From the NCBI RefSeq assembly GCF_910592395.1, contig NC_088318.1, forward strand, positions 7,030,756-7,094,755: a stretch of DNA of 64,000 bases, given 5' to 3'. Position 1 is the first letter of the stretch, and the number at the start of each line of letters is the position of its first letter. The position numbers were made by a program, and so were the translations under genes. The notes beneath the pieces were generated by a model. The model saw only the letters and a program-made list of their open reading frames with translations. It made no database searches and was not told the DNA's origin. The stretch comes from Lineus longissimus (taxonomy: Eukaryota > Nemertea > Pilidiophora > Heteronemertea > Lineidae). Positions 22,571-34,541 of this stretch are shown piece by piece.

Positions 22571-23021
22571 TGATAGTGCTCCAGGTAACCGGCGGGAAAT
22601 TTAAAGCGGGGTCATCCGGGGTCAAACAACAGTTTTGCTCACTACCGCCAACTGGTGATATAAATCCACACTAATCTATTTTATATCAAAACTTCTGTAT
22701 CATGAAGACCTTTTCAACTTTATTTCGAGCTTTTATCTGCTGGAATAGAGCGTCAAAAAATTGTTTTTTCATTTACGCATTTTGCCCCCTGGGGAGCTGA
22801 ATTTGAGTCGAATCGCCCAAATTTTTTTCCGAAAGCAACATTTTCTGCGGTGTTTATAAGCAAGACTAGATTTGAAGTGCCTCGGTTGTATGATTACAAA
22901 ATGCCAAACTTTGCCTACAGATGGCTGGATGGATGGAAGGATGGCAGGATGGGTGGAAGGACAGACACCAATCGAATAGCTATTTGACTAGCTCCGCTGA
23001 CTTTGTCAGCTGAGCTAAAAA
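22571..23021 (+). mobile_element. HINE-like relative, 3' part
   Basis: It holds a gccccctgggg word, a ggat/ggaagg microsatellite (about 22922-22966) and a 3' hairpin gctgac-ttt-gtcagc followed by tgagctaaaaa, ending at 23021. This is the same architecture as the copy ending at 57495. The 5' boundary is not clear. Confidence 0.55.
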
Positions 23022-23268
23022 TAAAGGGTTTACATGAGGCCCATTCAAGATTATGATAATGAAATATGTTTTATAAAATTTATGAGTAAAGCTGGCATTT
23101 TACAAAATTTGTTTGGCGCCAAAGCAAATAAAAATTGTCCCCATTGGCCTCCGAGTGCATCGTGCGTCTCCAATGGAGCTGAAAGAGCTGATGGGGACGA
23201 GTATTGTCGCCTCCTTGCACGCCATTGTCAGCCGCCATATTTGATTTTGTTCTTCACGCCAGTACTCA

Positions 23269-24298
23269 ATGAAATGGCCAGGGCCATTGTGCTCACCTCA
23301 TGTGGAGGAAAGATGGATAAAGAGCATGGTATTGTGTCATGTAGTGTTAGGTTTGATGTAGGTCCAAGCAATTACAATTTCCCCAAAATGGCCAATTTAC
23401 AGCACATTCGACCTCTGTGACCTTGAAAAGTAGGTCAAATCAAAGAAGACCCGGGTGACACATTGAATGGTTGTTAGAATTAGATGTACCTATGATATAA
23501 AATTGGTGCCAATCGGGCAAGTCATTACTCGGAATAATGGCATTTTGAAGAATTTAGGATTTGGCCCCCTCCCTGGAGGCCAAACGGCAAATCAGATCGC
23601 ACCAAACTTCGGTACCTGAGATCACCTGACCAAGGGGTACATGTGTACTTAATTTGTGATCAATAGTCATTGCAGTTAAGAAACGTGCCATAGTTACGGC
23701 CTGACGGCGAATTTACACCATTTGACCTCTGTGACCTTGACAAGAAGGTCAAATTAAAAACCCGTGTGACATATACTGTATATTGGTTAGATGTACCCAT
23801 GATATCAAATTGGTGGCAATCGGGCAAGAAGTTAAGGAATAATCACATTTTTAAGGTTTTGGGATTTTGCCCCCTGGTGGTCAAGTGGTGAATCATATTG
23901 GACCAAACTTCGGTCCCTGAGATCACCTGACTAAGGGGTAAATGTGTACCAAATTTGGTATCAATAGTTTAGAAACGTGCCATTGTTACATCCTAACGGC
24001 CAATTTACACCATTTGACCTCTGTGACCTTGAAAAGGAGGTCAAATCAAAAACCCGGAGGATATATGATGCACCTTTGCTAGAAGTACCTACCATATTTT
24101 TTTCAAAATTTCCCGACTACTATTAAGGGAGATATTGCATATTTTCACTTTTAACGTTTGGCCCCCTGGTGGCCAAACCATGAAACGAATCGGACCGAAA
24201 CTTGGTCTCCAAGGTGTCATTACATAAGGGTACATGTGTACCAAGTTTCAACTCAATAGCTCTAACAGTTACGAAACGTGCCCTGCTAACGGACGACG

Positions 24299-24330
<32 letters not shown>

Positions 24331-24386
24331 ACGACGGACGCCACGGTATGGGATAAGCTCACCTCTGCTAAGAGGTGAGCTAAAAA
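23269..24386 (+). mobile_element. HINE-like element, copy C
   Basis: This 1118-bp copy starts atgaaatggccagggccat and ends gaggtgagctaaaaa. Core blocks lie near 23408, 23724 and 24020, with a gac-rich microsatellite at about 24293-24330. A short internal deletion lies near 23967 relative to copies A and D. Confidence 0.85.
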
Positions 24387-25965
24387 GCAGAGAAACTTTC
24401 CCATAATTTCATTGATTAGAATAGTTTTTTGTTTGCCAGGTTAGTTGTGACCTTGTCTAAAGCACCAATCTTGATGTTTGTGTGCTTTATATACATTCTT
24501 TCAATACAATCCTGCAGATTCTTTGATGTTTTTGTTGTGATATCCCGTTCGTTGTAGGCTGCTAGTGTACTGTAACTGTACATGCTACACTGTACATTTA
24601 ACTGTGTACATTTATGTACGTGAAAATACACTGTGCAGTGTGTCTTGCCTACCTGTTTTGCCGTTTTATCATGATCATGTATTGTAGGCCTATGAAGTGG
24701 TACTCGTAGCCTTGTCAGAAAAGTATTGTGATGTACATAATACTGTTACACCAGAGTCTTTCTATACAAGGGTCTGGTCACTGGTTTCAACATCAAAGAC
24801 ACCGCCCGTCTCGAACGACGTGCGGTGGGACAGCGCTCTCTCGGATCACGTGGTACACCCAAGCCAACTTTTTACGCCATATCCGCCATTTTGGTTCACT
24901 CGGAAAGTCATCGTCTCAATCTCTCTCACAAAAACATGTTTTTACTGCCTGAAGGATATCAAGAATCGCTTTGAGTTGCTAAAATCAAGATAGACTTTTA
25001 TCTCACGGACAGTTAGGTATGTTTCAATTTGCGATATATGTTATTAGTTTTGCACCAATTGGTCATCTTTGTAGACTGTAGTTTTGACGGCGATTCGAAA
25101 AATGTCCAAATAGTTTTTTTTCTTCTCGCAGTTTTCCACATTTTTGTTGTTAGGCGTTCAGTATGATGTCGTTGTTGATTTGACTTTTTAAAAGATTCAC
25201 ATTGTTCTTTATGGTTTGATCTAACTTAATAATCGCGTGTGGTTAAAATTGAACCGAACAAACTGACGTTAGAGCGGGTTTTATTCGAGTCTCTGAAAAA
25301 AAACCTAAAAAACGCCTGAAGAAAACAAAAAATTCTCGGATAGACGAAAAGTTGTTGTTAGCAGTTAGCATGTTTATCGTGCAAATTTCATTATCATAGT
25401 ACATTTGCTAATTGGATATAACTGTCTTCTTACTAAATAATCAACTCTTGTACCTTTTTAAGTTTTTAATCTTGAGTTATTATTATTACAAATTGGTCCC
25501 GTTTTCCTCAAATTGGTTCTGTCATTCAGCGGTTCAGTGTGTAGAGTACCCGGATGTATATAGCTTCATGCACAGGTCATGACAGATACTAGAAAAGGTT
25601 CGATGACAGGTTGAAATAAAATGTCATGCAAAGCATTATACTCAAAAGTACTCAAATCCACTGTTGTGTTATGTGTGTGGTTTACATTACCTGCATTACT
25701 CATTATTTCTCGGCTCCCTGCAATGTATGTCATGTGTTGATAACTTTTGTAAACAATAACACAACAGCTTGTGTTGTATTTGTATTTGTTTTTTAACCTA
25801 ACTTAAGTAGGCCTGGGCCTTATAATTGTAATTCCTGATTTGAGTCACCTGATGAAATGAACTTATTCACTCTGTTGTTTTATTTACCAGTTGTAATTTT
25901 TGTTGTTTTATTTAGCAGTTATAAATTATGCTGTTTCACTTCTTCACTTTAGGTCTGGTTCCATC
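24387..25965. other. No coding gene; possible 5' untranslated exon
   Basis: A GC-richer patch at about 24800-25017 contains cgccatatccgccattttgg and ends at a possible donor ttag/gtatgt. It could be the first exon of the gene at 25966-27105. The rest is AT-rich and shows no exon. Confidence 0.3.
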
Positions 25966-27105
25966 ATGCCGAATAAGAAAAAGGGTTCAAGGTCCAGGTT
26001 TACACGTCCCAAGAGCAAGAAAGATGATAGGTTACCGAAGGCGTCAGTGTTTTTACTTCACTTTATGTTTCTGGTATTACCCGGTAATAAAATGTTTTTA
26101 TGTAAATCAAATTGTATTGATTTTTTTACTGGTTCTGGTAATGGTACACCCGTATTGCTTTTGGATGGCAGATGAACTCTGCAACAAACAGGACGACAAC
26201 TTTAGTACTCCCTACCAGAAGATGTAAATTCTGTATGACCGGTTGTTGCTGAGGAGACGGTCACAACCGTGATACTTAGTATTCTGTTGCCTATGATTCC
26301 TCCCAGATATACCTGAAGGTTGTTCAATGACCTCGGGAGACAAAGACCAGTATCATGGTATGTTTCTGTAGAAAGACATTGCCAAAACGGACCTGAGCAC
26401 AACTCGATTTAGCCAGCTGCTTGGCCTCCCAACAACTGCAAGACCGTATACTATGGCACAGCATGTGTTGTCCCATGTTTATCCTGTCCCTCCAATGGAA
26501 TTAAGAACCACTTGCTATGGGGACAGTCACAACCACGTCTCATTACTTCAGAAAATATGCCCTTGTCTTCACTAGACATCTAAGGACATCCAATCAGAAG
26601 ACAGGAACAATTAACCGGAAAATCTTGAAAGACAACTCCCTCGTCCGCCATTTTTGTTGTTAGTGTCTTCCTCATTCGGAACGGTTCGGAGAAACTCGGT
26701 GAGCTTCGGCGAAAAAGCGCGCCACCATCGGAAGTTGATAGAACTGACTTACGACGTTTGCGCAAAATATAAGAACAAATTAAAGGGCTTCATCTGGCTC
26801 CAGTTAATTGCCCGAGAGAGCCGTGTGATCAAAGGAAAGTTGCCGGTGACCAGACCCTTGTATAGAAAGACTCTGGTTACACTATACGTCTTTGGTTTCA
26901 GGAAGTGTTCGCAAACATGCCTATCAGAAGCAGGCAACAGACGGCCATCGCAGAGAAAATGTCAACATGGTTCACGAATGCGCGTGATCGAGGACTAGGA
27001 GGAAAACGTGCGGCGAGAGGAGTTGAAGTCGTCAATGAACAACAATTGCCAGGTGGAAATGACCCTGCCCTGCCAGAGCCACAAAATACTGATAGTGACA
27101 ATTAA
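25966..27105 (+). CDS. Possible small multi-exon gene, unknown function
   Basis: An acceptor (cactttag at 25945-25952) precedes ATG 25966 and a very basic start, MPNKKKGSRSRFTRPKSKKD. A later exon begins after ggtttcag at 26902 and reads EVFANMPIRSRQQTAIAEKM and on to PEPQNTDSDN and a TAA at 27103-27105. AATAAA follows at 27259-27264, which supports a real 3' end. The exon(s) between are not resolved, and joining the two into one gene is inference. No domain was recognised; the basic N-terminus suggests a nuclear protein. Confidence 0.3.
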
Positions 27106-27409
27106 GAATATAACCATAGTGATGAATAGTGACTTGCCAAAATATGGAAATGCAGGACAAAATCTCAGGTTTATTCAATGACATTGGTGCTTTGACATTG
27201 TTGATACTCTGTATATTATAAGTATTTCTATATCAACTGCAATTCATTATAGAAATCAAATAAATATTTTCATTTTTTTATCATACATTTTGTTTCGTTT
27301 TTCCATTCTCAATGAACTCAACTCAGTGTCCCCATTCCCTTTTTGAGACAACGTGTCTGGGGATGACATAGACTATTCAAAGAAGTGTGGAACACATTAG
27401 ACGAGGTGG

Positions 27410-27662
27410 GCACTAACTGGGATTTACAGGGGTTTAAGGTGGTGCTTGCCCATGCAACCCCCACGTCATACCCAGATACCCCACTTTGCCCAGATGGTAC
27501 CCACATGGGCGTCCACGGTGCAAAAAAAAAATGGGCCCCACATGGTTGAAGTGGGCCCCATGTTTCCCATCTGGGTCCCATATGGTTTGTTTAGATGGGG
27601 CCCATATTGGCAACCCAGATTGCCCAGTTGGCACCCATATGGGTCCCATGTAATTTGCTGGC
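27410..27662 (-). repeat. CCCAGC-AGCAAA / ccatatggg-rich repeat, reverse copy
   Basis: On the minus strand it begins tcccagccagcaaa, like the copy at 13825, then consists of catatgggtccc-type words. It abuts the truncated Rep domain of the Helentron at 27663, so it marks the breakpoint. Confidence 0.65.
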
Positions 27663-30490
27663 TGGGATGGTCCTTTCAAAACAATTTTCATGAATTGTTG
27701 AAATCGATGATCAAAATATCTGGCAGAAGTTACAGGATCTGAACTGAGTAACCTGGTTCTAGTTTGAATTGTTCAATTTCCTCATCAGAGTACTCAACCT
27801 TGTCAATCATAATGTGGAGTCCATCTGGTATCAGCAGCTGATAAAGACATGAACAGTGTTGGTACGCCTAGTTGGCGAATCATTGCAAAGACTTCTTTCT
27901 TTTTATTTTCAAGATATGGAGGAGAATTTCGAATTGTCCTAAAAATGTAATAGCCCTCATCGAGGCGAACCACTTTATTTCGTACTTTATTGTCTAACAT
28001 TTGTTTAGCTGTGTAAGTAACTCCTTTTGATTTTCAACGACGGATGGCTAGTTTTACTTTATCCAATATTTGTTTAATTTGGAGATTTTTGAGTTTGAAG
28101 AAAATGTTTGGAATATTTTGGGCTACTCTGCGATCTACACTTCTCAATTCATATTTACAAATATCACTATAATGAACGGTTAGCTTATTGTCAGATCTGC
28201 CTTGTCCACAGAATATTGTAGGAAATGAGAGGTATTCAGCATTACTGTCATGGAATAAATTCAAAGGTTTTTGTCCTTCACCAGGAGCAAATATGTATTC
28301 AATAGGTTCAGGAGTATCTACAGAATCAAGCATGGTGTCCATATTTCCAGATGTTCTTTCAGTTTCATCGACTTCACTAAAGGTACTATCATTATCGTCA
28401 CTGGCATTGCTATCAAGATCACCAGCTGAATCATTGTTGCAGTTGTTAGGATCATTATAGGTCTTGTTTTTTGCCTTGTTACTATCTGTAGCAATATTTC
28501 TTTGGGTTAGGGATTGTTGTGATGTGCTTGGTACAGGTGCAGTGTTGTTTTGCTCAACAAATTGAAACATGTCTCGAGACTGTTCTTTTTGAAGAGATTG
28601 TGTCCATATCATATTGTCAGTGATGTTGACATCCTTGTAAAACAGGCTATTATCTTTTAACTACTTCACAGCATTAAGTACTTTTGTGGGTCTGATGTTT
28701 TCAATGAATTCATTTGTTTTGTACTGTAGTCTTCTTTTTAGTTTTACTGGTACAGTGTCAATGTCAGATAAGTTCCTTGATAGAGACATAATTGTCTTCG
28801 AGACATCAATGGGAACATTAACTACATTTCCTCGTACCATTTTTTGTCCACCAACAGGGAGTTCTCTCATTTGCATGAATGGGATGCGTAATGCCACAAG
28901 TCTTTCTTCCAACTGATGCAAGTTCAGTTCTTCTGGTTTTTCTTTTATTTTGAACCCAGTGTTATTTTCTATAGATAACTTTGGGACTTTTCCTTTGCTT
29001 ATTGATTGTTTGCATGTTCTACAGATCCATTCTTTGTTCTGAACTGATGTATATCCTGTGAGGCACTGCGTGAACAGATCTTGTTGTTGAAGTGATGCAT
29101 GTATGTTTTTCACATCTATGACTGAATCTTTAAACCACATTTGATGGCAACAAGAACAAACATAAATAGGTCCAGTCTTTATTTTTTGATGAAACTTAAT
29201 AATGCAGTGATCAATGTTGGAACCATAGTCACTTTTCTGTTTTAGGGCTTTTTCTTTAGATTTGTAATCATTATCAGTTCTTGATCTTTGCTTCTGTACT
29301 TTACTTAGTAGTTTTTGGTAATCTTTATAGTTGCTGTTCGTTGTCCGTTTCAACTTTTTTCTGTCTCTTTCAATTTGTTGAAATTCAGTATCAGACCTTA
29401 GTTTCCTTTTTCTCGAGACATCTTCATTTTGTTCAATAGTGTCTACGTGTGGATTATCACGACTTTTCTGTTTGTTCATTTTTTCTTGAACTTGTCTTTG
29501 TGGCTTAGATCGAGCTTGTTGTTTATGAGTAAGTTCTCTGGCTTTATATTTAAGATCAGTACGAAGGTTTCGTTTGTTTGATGTTTGTGTTTTCTTTTCT
29601 ATAGTCTTGTAATGTAAATGTGATCGTACTTCTTGTTTCCTGTGCAGTTCTTTTGCATTATATTCTGGATTGGATCGAACAGTCTGTTTGCTTTGCAGTT
29701 CCTTGGCGTTATATTCTGGATTGGATCGAAACTTTTGTTTCCTTTGCAGTTCCTTGGCTTTATATTCTGGATTGGATCGAACACTTTGTTTGCTCTGCAG
29801 TTCTTTGGCTTTATATTCTTGATTGGATCGAACACATTGCTTGCTTTGTAGTTCTTTGGCTTTATATTCTTGATTGGATCGAACACATTGCTTGCTTTGT
29901 AGTTCTTTGGCTTTATATTCTTGATTGGAATGAACAGATTGTTTGTTTTGTAGTTCTTTGGCTTTATATTCTTGATTGGATCGAACACTTTGTTTGCTCT
30001 GCAGTTCTTTCGCCTTATCTTCTGGATTGGATCGAACAGTTTGCTTCTTTTGCAGTTCTTTGGCTTTATATTCTGGATCAGATCGAACATGTTGCTTGTT
30101 TTGCAATTCTTTCGCTTTGTACAGTGGATTGGCACGTGTCTGTTGTTTTCTTTTTAATTCTTTTGCCTTATTTACTGGATCAATACGAATGTGTTGTTTT
30201 CTCTGTGTTTCTTGTTCTTTTTCTTTAGTCTTATAATTTCGATTACTACGAAGGGTCTGTTTAGTTTTCAGTTCTTTTGCTTTATATTCTTGATTTTCTC
30301 GTTTTTTACGCATATGTTGTTTCATATACTGTTTTCTTTGTTTTAACTTCTGTTGTTGATCAGCAAAATATTGTGAAAGATGTTCAAATGATTGTTGTGT
30401 ACTTTTTGTTGGTTCAGTGGTGTGCTTGTCATTAGTAATTGTGTGGTCATTTAATTGGTGGTCATTACTGGTCTTAGAATATTTTGACAT
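27663..30490 (-). pseudogene. Helentron polyprotein: 17-residue repeats, DUF6570-like region, Rep N-terminus
   Basis: One frame continues from the protein at 30494-31708 past three nonsense codons: TAA 30494-30496, TAG 28661-28663 (probably Trp) and TGA 28034-28036. Residues about 50-330 are a basic tandem repeat of 17 residues (EYKAKELQSKQSVRSNP). A Cys-pair region follows (YVCSCCHQMWFK, WICRTCKQSISKGKVPKL) and RIPFMQMRELPVGGQ, as in the DUF6570-type N-terminal part of Helitron proteins. Next come PNIFFKLKNLQIKQI and the Rep start RNSPPYLENKKKEVFAMIRQ and FMSLSAADTRW. Frameshifts near 27817 and 27730 lead to DPVTSARYFDHRFQQF. It breaks at VLKGPSQP, shortly before the HUH motif. Confidence 0.8.
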
Positions 30491-30493
30491 GAA

Positions 30494-31708
30494 TTATGTG
30501 GACTTGGAATCATCCAAATTAGATTTGCCAGGCTTTGCTTGTGTCTTTATCTGATTTTCTTTGACTTCATTTTCAGTCAGAGTAGGGGCTGTTGCCAGTT
30601 TTGACATTATATGTTTTTCATTTTCATTGATTATCCTTTTTTGTTCATTTGTGGTATGGATACTGGTAGGAGGCTGACGATTTTGTCTCTTGACTGCTAT
30701 GGAGAAAGCTTTTTCTGTAAGGATACTGATCTTAAAGAAAGTTATTTCGAAGATGTTTTGATGAAGATATTCAGCTAATCTGATAATGTAAATGTTAAGC
30801 TGGAGCTGGTTATCAAATTTTAATAAAACTGATGTTCCATCAGGTACATGATTTCCATATCTGTCTCTACTGTGTGAATCAAAAATGTAGTAAGAGTTGT
30901 CATCATGTATCACTGCAATTGTTTCTCCTGCAATAATGAGGATTGCTCTAGTACAAGTTGACAAGTTATCAAAAGCATGTTCAAGGGATATATTAGGGAA
31001 CAGAACATTTTGTTGGTTCAAAATAACATTTTGTGATGGTCCAAAACGTTTCAATTTGGAATTGTGATGAAAAGACTGGATAAATATTGGTATTTCATCA
31101 ACAGCAAGATATGTGTGAATTTGTATACTTTTATATAACATGCCACCATTTCTTAATATGTCATTCAGGTCTGATGGAATCCAATGTGAAGGTGAAAGGA
31201 TCATGGAATACACTAAAGAAGTAGCAGCATTTGCAGTGCATTGTTTCCCAGCTGATTCTGAGGAGAATAGGTTGAGATTAGCTTGATGAAAATGGCCTTG
31301 GACAACTTTGGATATTTGTGCATTGACTGGTCCAGGGTTGGATTCTATGTCATTGCACTGTTTCTGTATATTAGTGCTGAACCATTTATGCAGTTCATGA
31401 AGAAGGGACACTTCCAGTATACAGTATGATGAGTAATAATTCCATGTATTATGTAATGATGCTCTGTATGCATTGTCTTGTAACTTTTCTATATGAGGAT
31501 ACAATCCTTGTATTTGAATTTCATCAAACCATATATTGTATGTTTCGTGACAATCAATGTCTTGTTCTGTATGAGCAAGTGTTTTGAGAGGTGCATGAGG
31601 TTTTGTGCAGCCACATTGATCATTAAGATGATTGTTACTAGCACTGTAAGATGATGCTTTGAAATAAAAATGACCAACAGCTGCACGGTATTGCTCTATA
31701 GAAATCAT
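30494..31708 (-). CDS. Helentron N-terminal protein: 2A-like peptide and C76/OTU-like protease
   Basis: I chose ATG 31708 (MISIEQYRAAVGHFYF) because the homologue at 45146 starts with the same words. Residues about 1-128 form a leader with a QCGC motif. NDIESNPGP (31328-31354) then fits the 2A ribosome-skipping consensus D-V/I-E-x-N-P-G-P. After it, VVQGHFHQ, GKQCTANAATS and YIFDSHSRD supply the Gln, Cys and Asp-x-His of a cysteine protease of the C76 (herpesvirus tegument deubiquitinase-like) group. Helitrons are known to carry OTU-like proteases; the C76 reading is inference from the D-x-H order. A single in-frame TAA separates it from the downstream polyprotein, whereas the copy at 43-45 kb is fused. 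Activity is untested. Confidence 0.75.
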   Translation of the reverse strand: MISIEQYRAAVGHFYFKASSYSASNNHLNDQCGCTKPHAPLKTLAHTEQDIDCHETYNIWFDEIQIQGLYPHIEKLQDNAYRASLHNTWNYYSSYCILEVSLLHELHKWFSTNIQKQCNDIESNPGPVNAQISKVVQGHFHQANLNLFSSESAGKQCTANAATSLVYSMILSPSHWIPSDLNDILRNGGMLYKSIQIHTYLAVDEIPIFIQSFHHNSKLKRFGPSQNVILNQQNVLFPNISLEHAFDNLSTCTRAILIIAGETIAVIHDDNSYYIFDSHSRDRYGNHVPDGTSVLLKFDNQLQLNIYIIRLAEYLHQNIFEITFFKISILTEKAFSIAVKRQNRQPPTSIHTTNEQKRIINENEKHIMSKLATAPTLTENEVKENQIKTQAKPGKSNLDDSKST

Positions 31709-31929
31709 ATTACAATGAGGAGGAACTTTGAGCAATGTATGATAACTAAAATTGCTTAAGAGTTCTGTTTGCCAAAGACAAGTAAATGAGGAAATACTAA
31801 GGTATAAGTAAACTAATGATTTGAAAATGATGATCAAGTACTTTTTTTACACAGGAAGTGTTAGTGTACAGAGATAGGTAAAAAGAATTGTGGGAAATTC
31901 TCTGAATGACAATGTATTATCGGATGCTG

Positions 31930-32400
31930 ATTGTGAGTGGTCTTAGCTATTTGTTAAATTGAGTGGTAGACTTGGTAATACAATGAGAAATTGTTGTAAA
32001 TGAAATTCTTCTTCCGTCCGTAAACGATGTATTATTCTGTAAATGTCGTTTGGCACTACTGAGTTGTAGAATTGTAAATGTCTTTTGACCTTACTGAGTT
32101 CTAGTTGTGAGTGGGCTTGCCTATTTGTTTAATTGAGTGGGAGAGTTGGTAATACAATGAGAAATTGTTGTATATGAAGTTCTTTTTCCGTCCGTAAACG
32201 ATGTATTGTTCTGTAAACGTCGTTTGACGCTACTGAGTTGTAGAACTGTAAACGTCTTTTGACGTTACTAAGTTCTAGTGTGAGCGTCTTTTGACGGTAT
32301 TAAGTTTTAGATGTTTACGTCCTTTGACTGTATCAAGTTCTTCATAGGATGATTATGAAGTTGTGTTTTTACGTCTGTAGACGGTATTAAGTTATTTTAA
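31930..32400. repeat. Tandem duplication and acgtc-hairpin motif array upstream of the Helentron
   Basis: About 172 bp at 31933-32105 repeats at 32107-32280. Inside and after it, a unit of about 32 bp recurs roughly seven times in the form taaacgtcttttgacgttac followed by taagttctag. Each unit contains acgtc-N4-gacgt or a decayed form. It lies 5' of the Helentron reading frame, so it could be the element's left end or promoter region. Confidence 0.65.
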
Positions 32401-33068
32401 CTAATTAAAGGCTGGAGAGATGGTCTTGACTTTTTACATTGATGGTTGAAATGTACATGTGTACACATTGTTCATGAATTTAAAGAAATTGGTGAATGGA
32501 ATAGACAGTACGTTGATCAACTGGTGGCCACTTATGACCGACAAATTGACTTTCATCTATTTCATGGTGGTATAAAAGTGCTTTACTGGTACTAAATGCT
32601 AATATGTAATGATGGTAAAATGATATGTTTCTTTTTGTTATGAATTTAAACTGACCTTAGTGTGGAACAGGTCACTTTTGAGGATTGGGAAACCTTTTAT
32701 AGAAGGAAACAGCGATATGTCAGTACTAGAAAAGAAGAGGAGTAAAATTGTAACAGTTGACTGAACTAATTGGGATGTGTAGTTACTAATAATTTTCATG
32801 GTGTGGTCTTTATTTGAAAATACACTAATTCACCAGTGAACAGTGGTCCATTACAAAATGGATGTACAATGAAATGTGGGAGTGTTAGGATGGTTTCATA
32901 GCTTTCATTAATTTCATAATATATCTCAAAATGAGTGCGATTCGAAGATTTCTGAACATCTTGGGCAAGCGCAAAATGCAAAAATTTCATGATGAGTTCA
33001 AAGACTTTTACAAAATAGGTGGTGCTGGGTTGGTCGCCCTTGGTCCTCCCTGCCTGTATCTTGAACCT
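32401..33068. other. No gene recognised
   Basis: A 91-codon open frame on the minus strand (33071-32796) has no recognisable motif and its start lies in a palindromic repeat. I do not annotate it as a gene. Confidence 0.35.
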
Positions 33069-33251
33069 CATGGTTTTATAACTATAGATTCATGCACTTG
33101 ATTGGGAACAACGTTTACATGACGTAGTGTTGACTGTCGTCACGTCACCATGCATTTCACATGATGCATGGTGACGTGACGACAGCCAACACTATGTCAT
33201 GTAAACGTTGTTCCCAATCAAGTGCATGAATCTATAGTAATAAAACCATGA
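33069..33251. mobile_element. Near-perfect fold-back MITE, copy 1
   Basis: Arms beginning ctatagattcatgcacttga (33082 and 33237 reversed) pair over about 75 bp with two mismatches and a loop of about 8 bases. In this copy the pairing extends outside the repeat into catggttttat on both sides. Confidence 0.9.
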
Positions 33252-33344
33252 AACCATGGAACTATACCTTTGAACATGGCCAGGCAGTAATAAGCCTATA
33301 AATCTTGGTAAGATGCAAAAAACCTTGGTGATGATGATACTCTT

Positions 33345-33994
33345 GCTATGTTCACACCTAATGCGCTTTCAAACCGCTTTCCGTAAAACGCCCAACGGAA
33401 GGCGCTTTCGTTACCACGAGTGGCGTCACACTACAAATTAAACCGCTTTCGATTCGCATTAAAACACGTCACACTCAATGCGCATTAACAGCGTGCGACA
33501 TCTATGATAGATCAATGGAACTATCAGATGGGGTGAAGGTCATTCATGCCAATATGGATGCGCCCATGAATCGAGATGTAAACATGCCGAACGCGATTAA
33601 CTTTCATCAGTTACTACTTTTCATGGTGATATCCTGGAGAAGGTTACAGCAAAACAGGCGAAGACGAATGTTAAGAATTCGGAAAATGAACAAAAATGAA
33701 CGTAAAAGCTGATCAACAAGCACAAATGCTTTCCCCATGCGATAAAACCGAAGTACTGCACTGCGCAAGCGCTGTTCGATCTCAACGCGCTCAATGCTTA
33801 ACGCGAATTAAAGTGGGTCACACTTGTAATTGTGATGCGCGTCAGTTATATCGCTTCAGCCAATGCGCATTAGAAATGCGGTTTCGCTAAAGCGGCTTAG
33901 TTTTGGTTTAATGCGCATTGAGTGTGACGCGTTTTAGCGACTTAAGGCTTTAATGCGCATTCGATGCGCATTAAAAGGCTAGTGTGAACACAGC
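33345..33994. mobile_element. TIR element rich in aatgcgcatt words (Harbinger-like)
   Basis: The ends gctatgttcacac and gtgtgaacacagc are inverted, and aatgcgcatt-type words recur near both ends. A 65-codon frame at 33515-33712 (HQLLLFMVISWRRLQQNRRR) resembles the N-terminal Arg-rich start of Harbinger transposases. The rest of a transposase is absent. No clear target duplication was found. Confidence 0.6.
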
Positions 33995-34071
33995 ATCTGC
34001 CTGTGAAGACCATGAAACATGCACATGATGCAAAAAGGGTGGGAGTGCATTTAGGCTAGGCCTATAGATCC

Positions 34072-34209
34072 ATGCACTTGATTGGGACCAACGTTTACGA
34101 AAACGTCGCGTCACGTCACGTTACATTAATGTAAAATGCATGGTGACGTGATGACGGCCAACACTACGTCATGTAAACGCTGTTCCCAATCAAGTGCATG
34201 AATCTATAG
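34072..34209. mobile_element. Fold-back MITE, copy 2
   Basis: This has the same ctatagat-catgcacttgat arms as copy 1, with a central insertion-free loop of different sequence. It is close to the reverse complement of the copy at 34542-34689. Confidence 0.85.
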
Positions 34210-34541
34210 TAGTGTACAAAGAACAATGTGTAGGCTGGGCATAGTACTAATGACTTCTGCACTTGACTTGTTTTGCATATCATTCATTGTCATCATGTGT
34301 TGCTGTTGGTAGCTCATGAGGTAAGAGTTCAAAACCAATTGTGAATGTTAGACTAAGGCCTAAATTATCATGTCATTCATGATTATTCATGCCTACAGGC
34401 CTATTCACTTCAGTATAGTATTCAATGTGATATGTTGGTTGGGTACCATTGGCATTGCTTGCTAGTGGCACTAGTACGTAATAAAACTATGGGTCATTGC
34501 TTACCTTGCTTTTGACCGACGCTTTTGTCGTTATCGGAATA

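Noticed and set aside
29599-30236. Long frames on both strands opposite the 17-residue repeat
   Set aside because: They are shadows of the 51-bp coding repeat; only the minus frame continues into recognisable domains.
32796-33071. 91-codon minus-strand frame
   Set aside because: No motif, no splice partner, and the start codon lies in a palindromic repeat flank.
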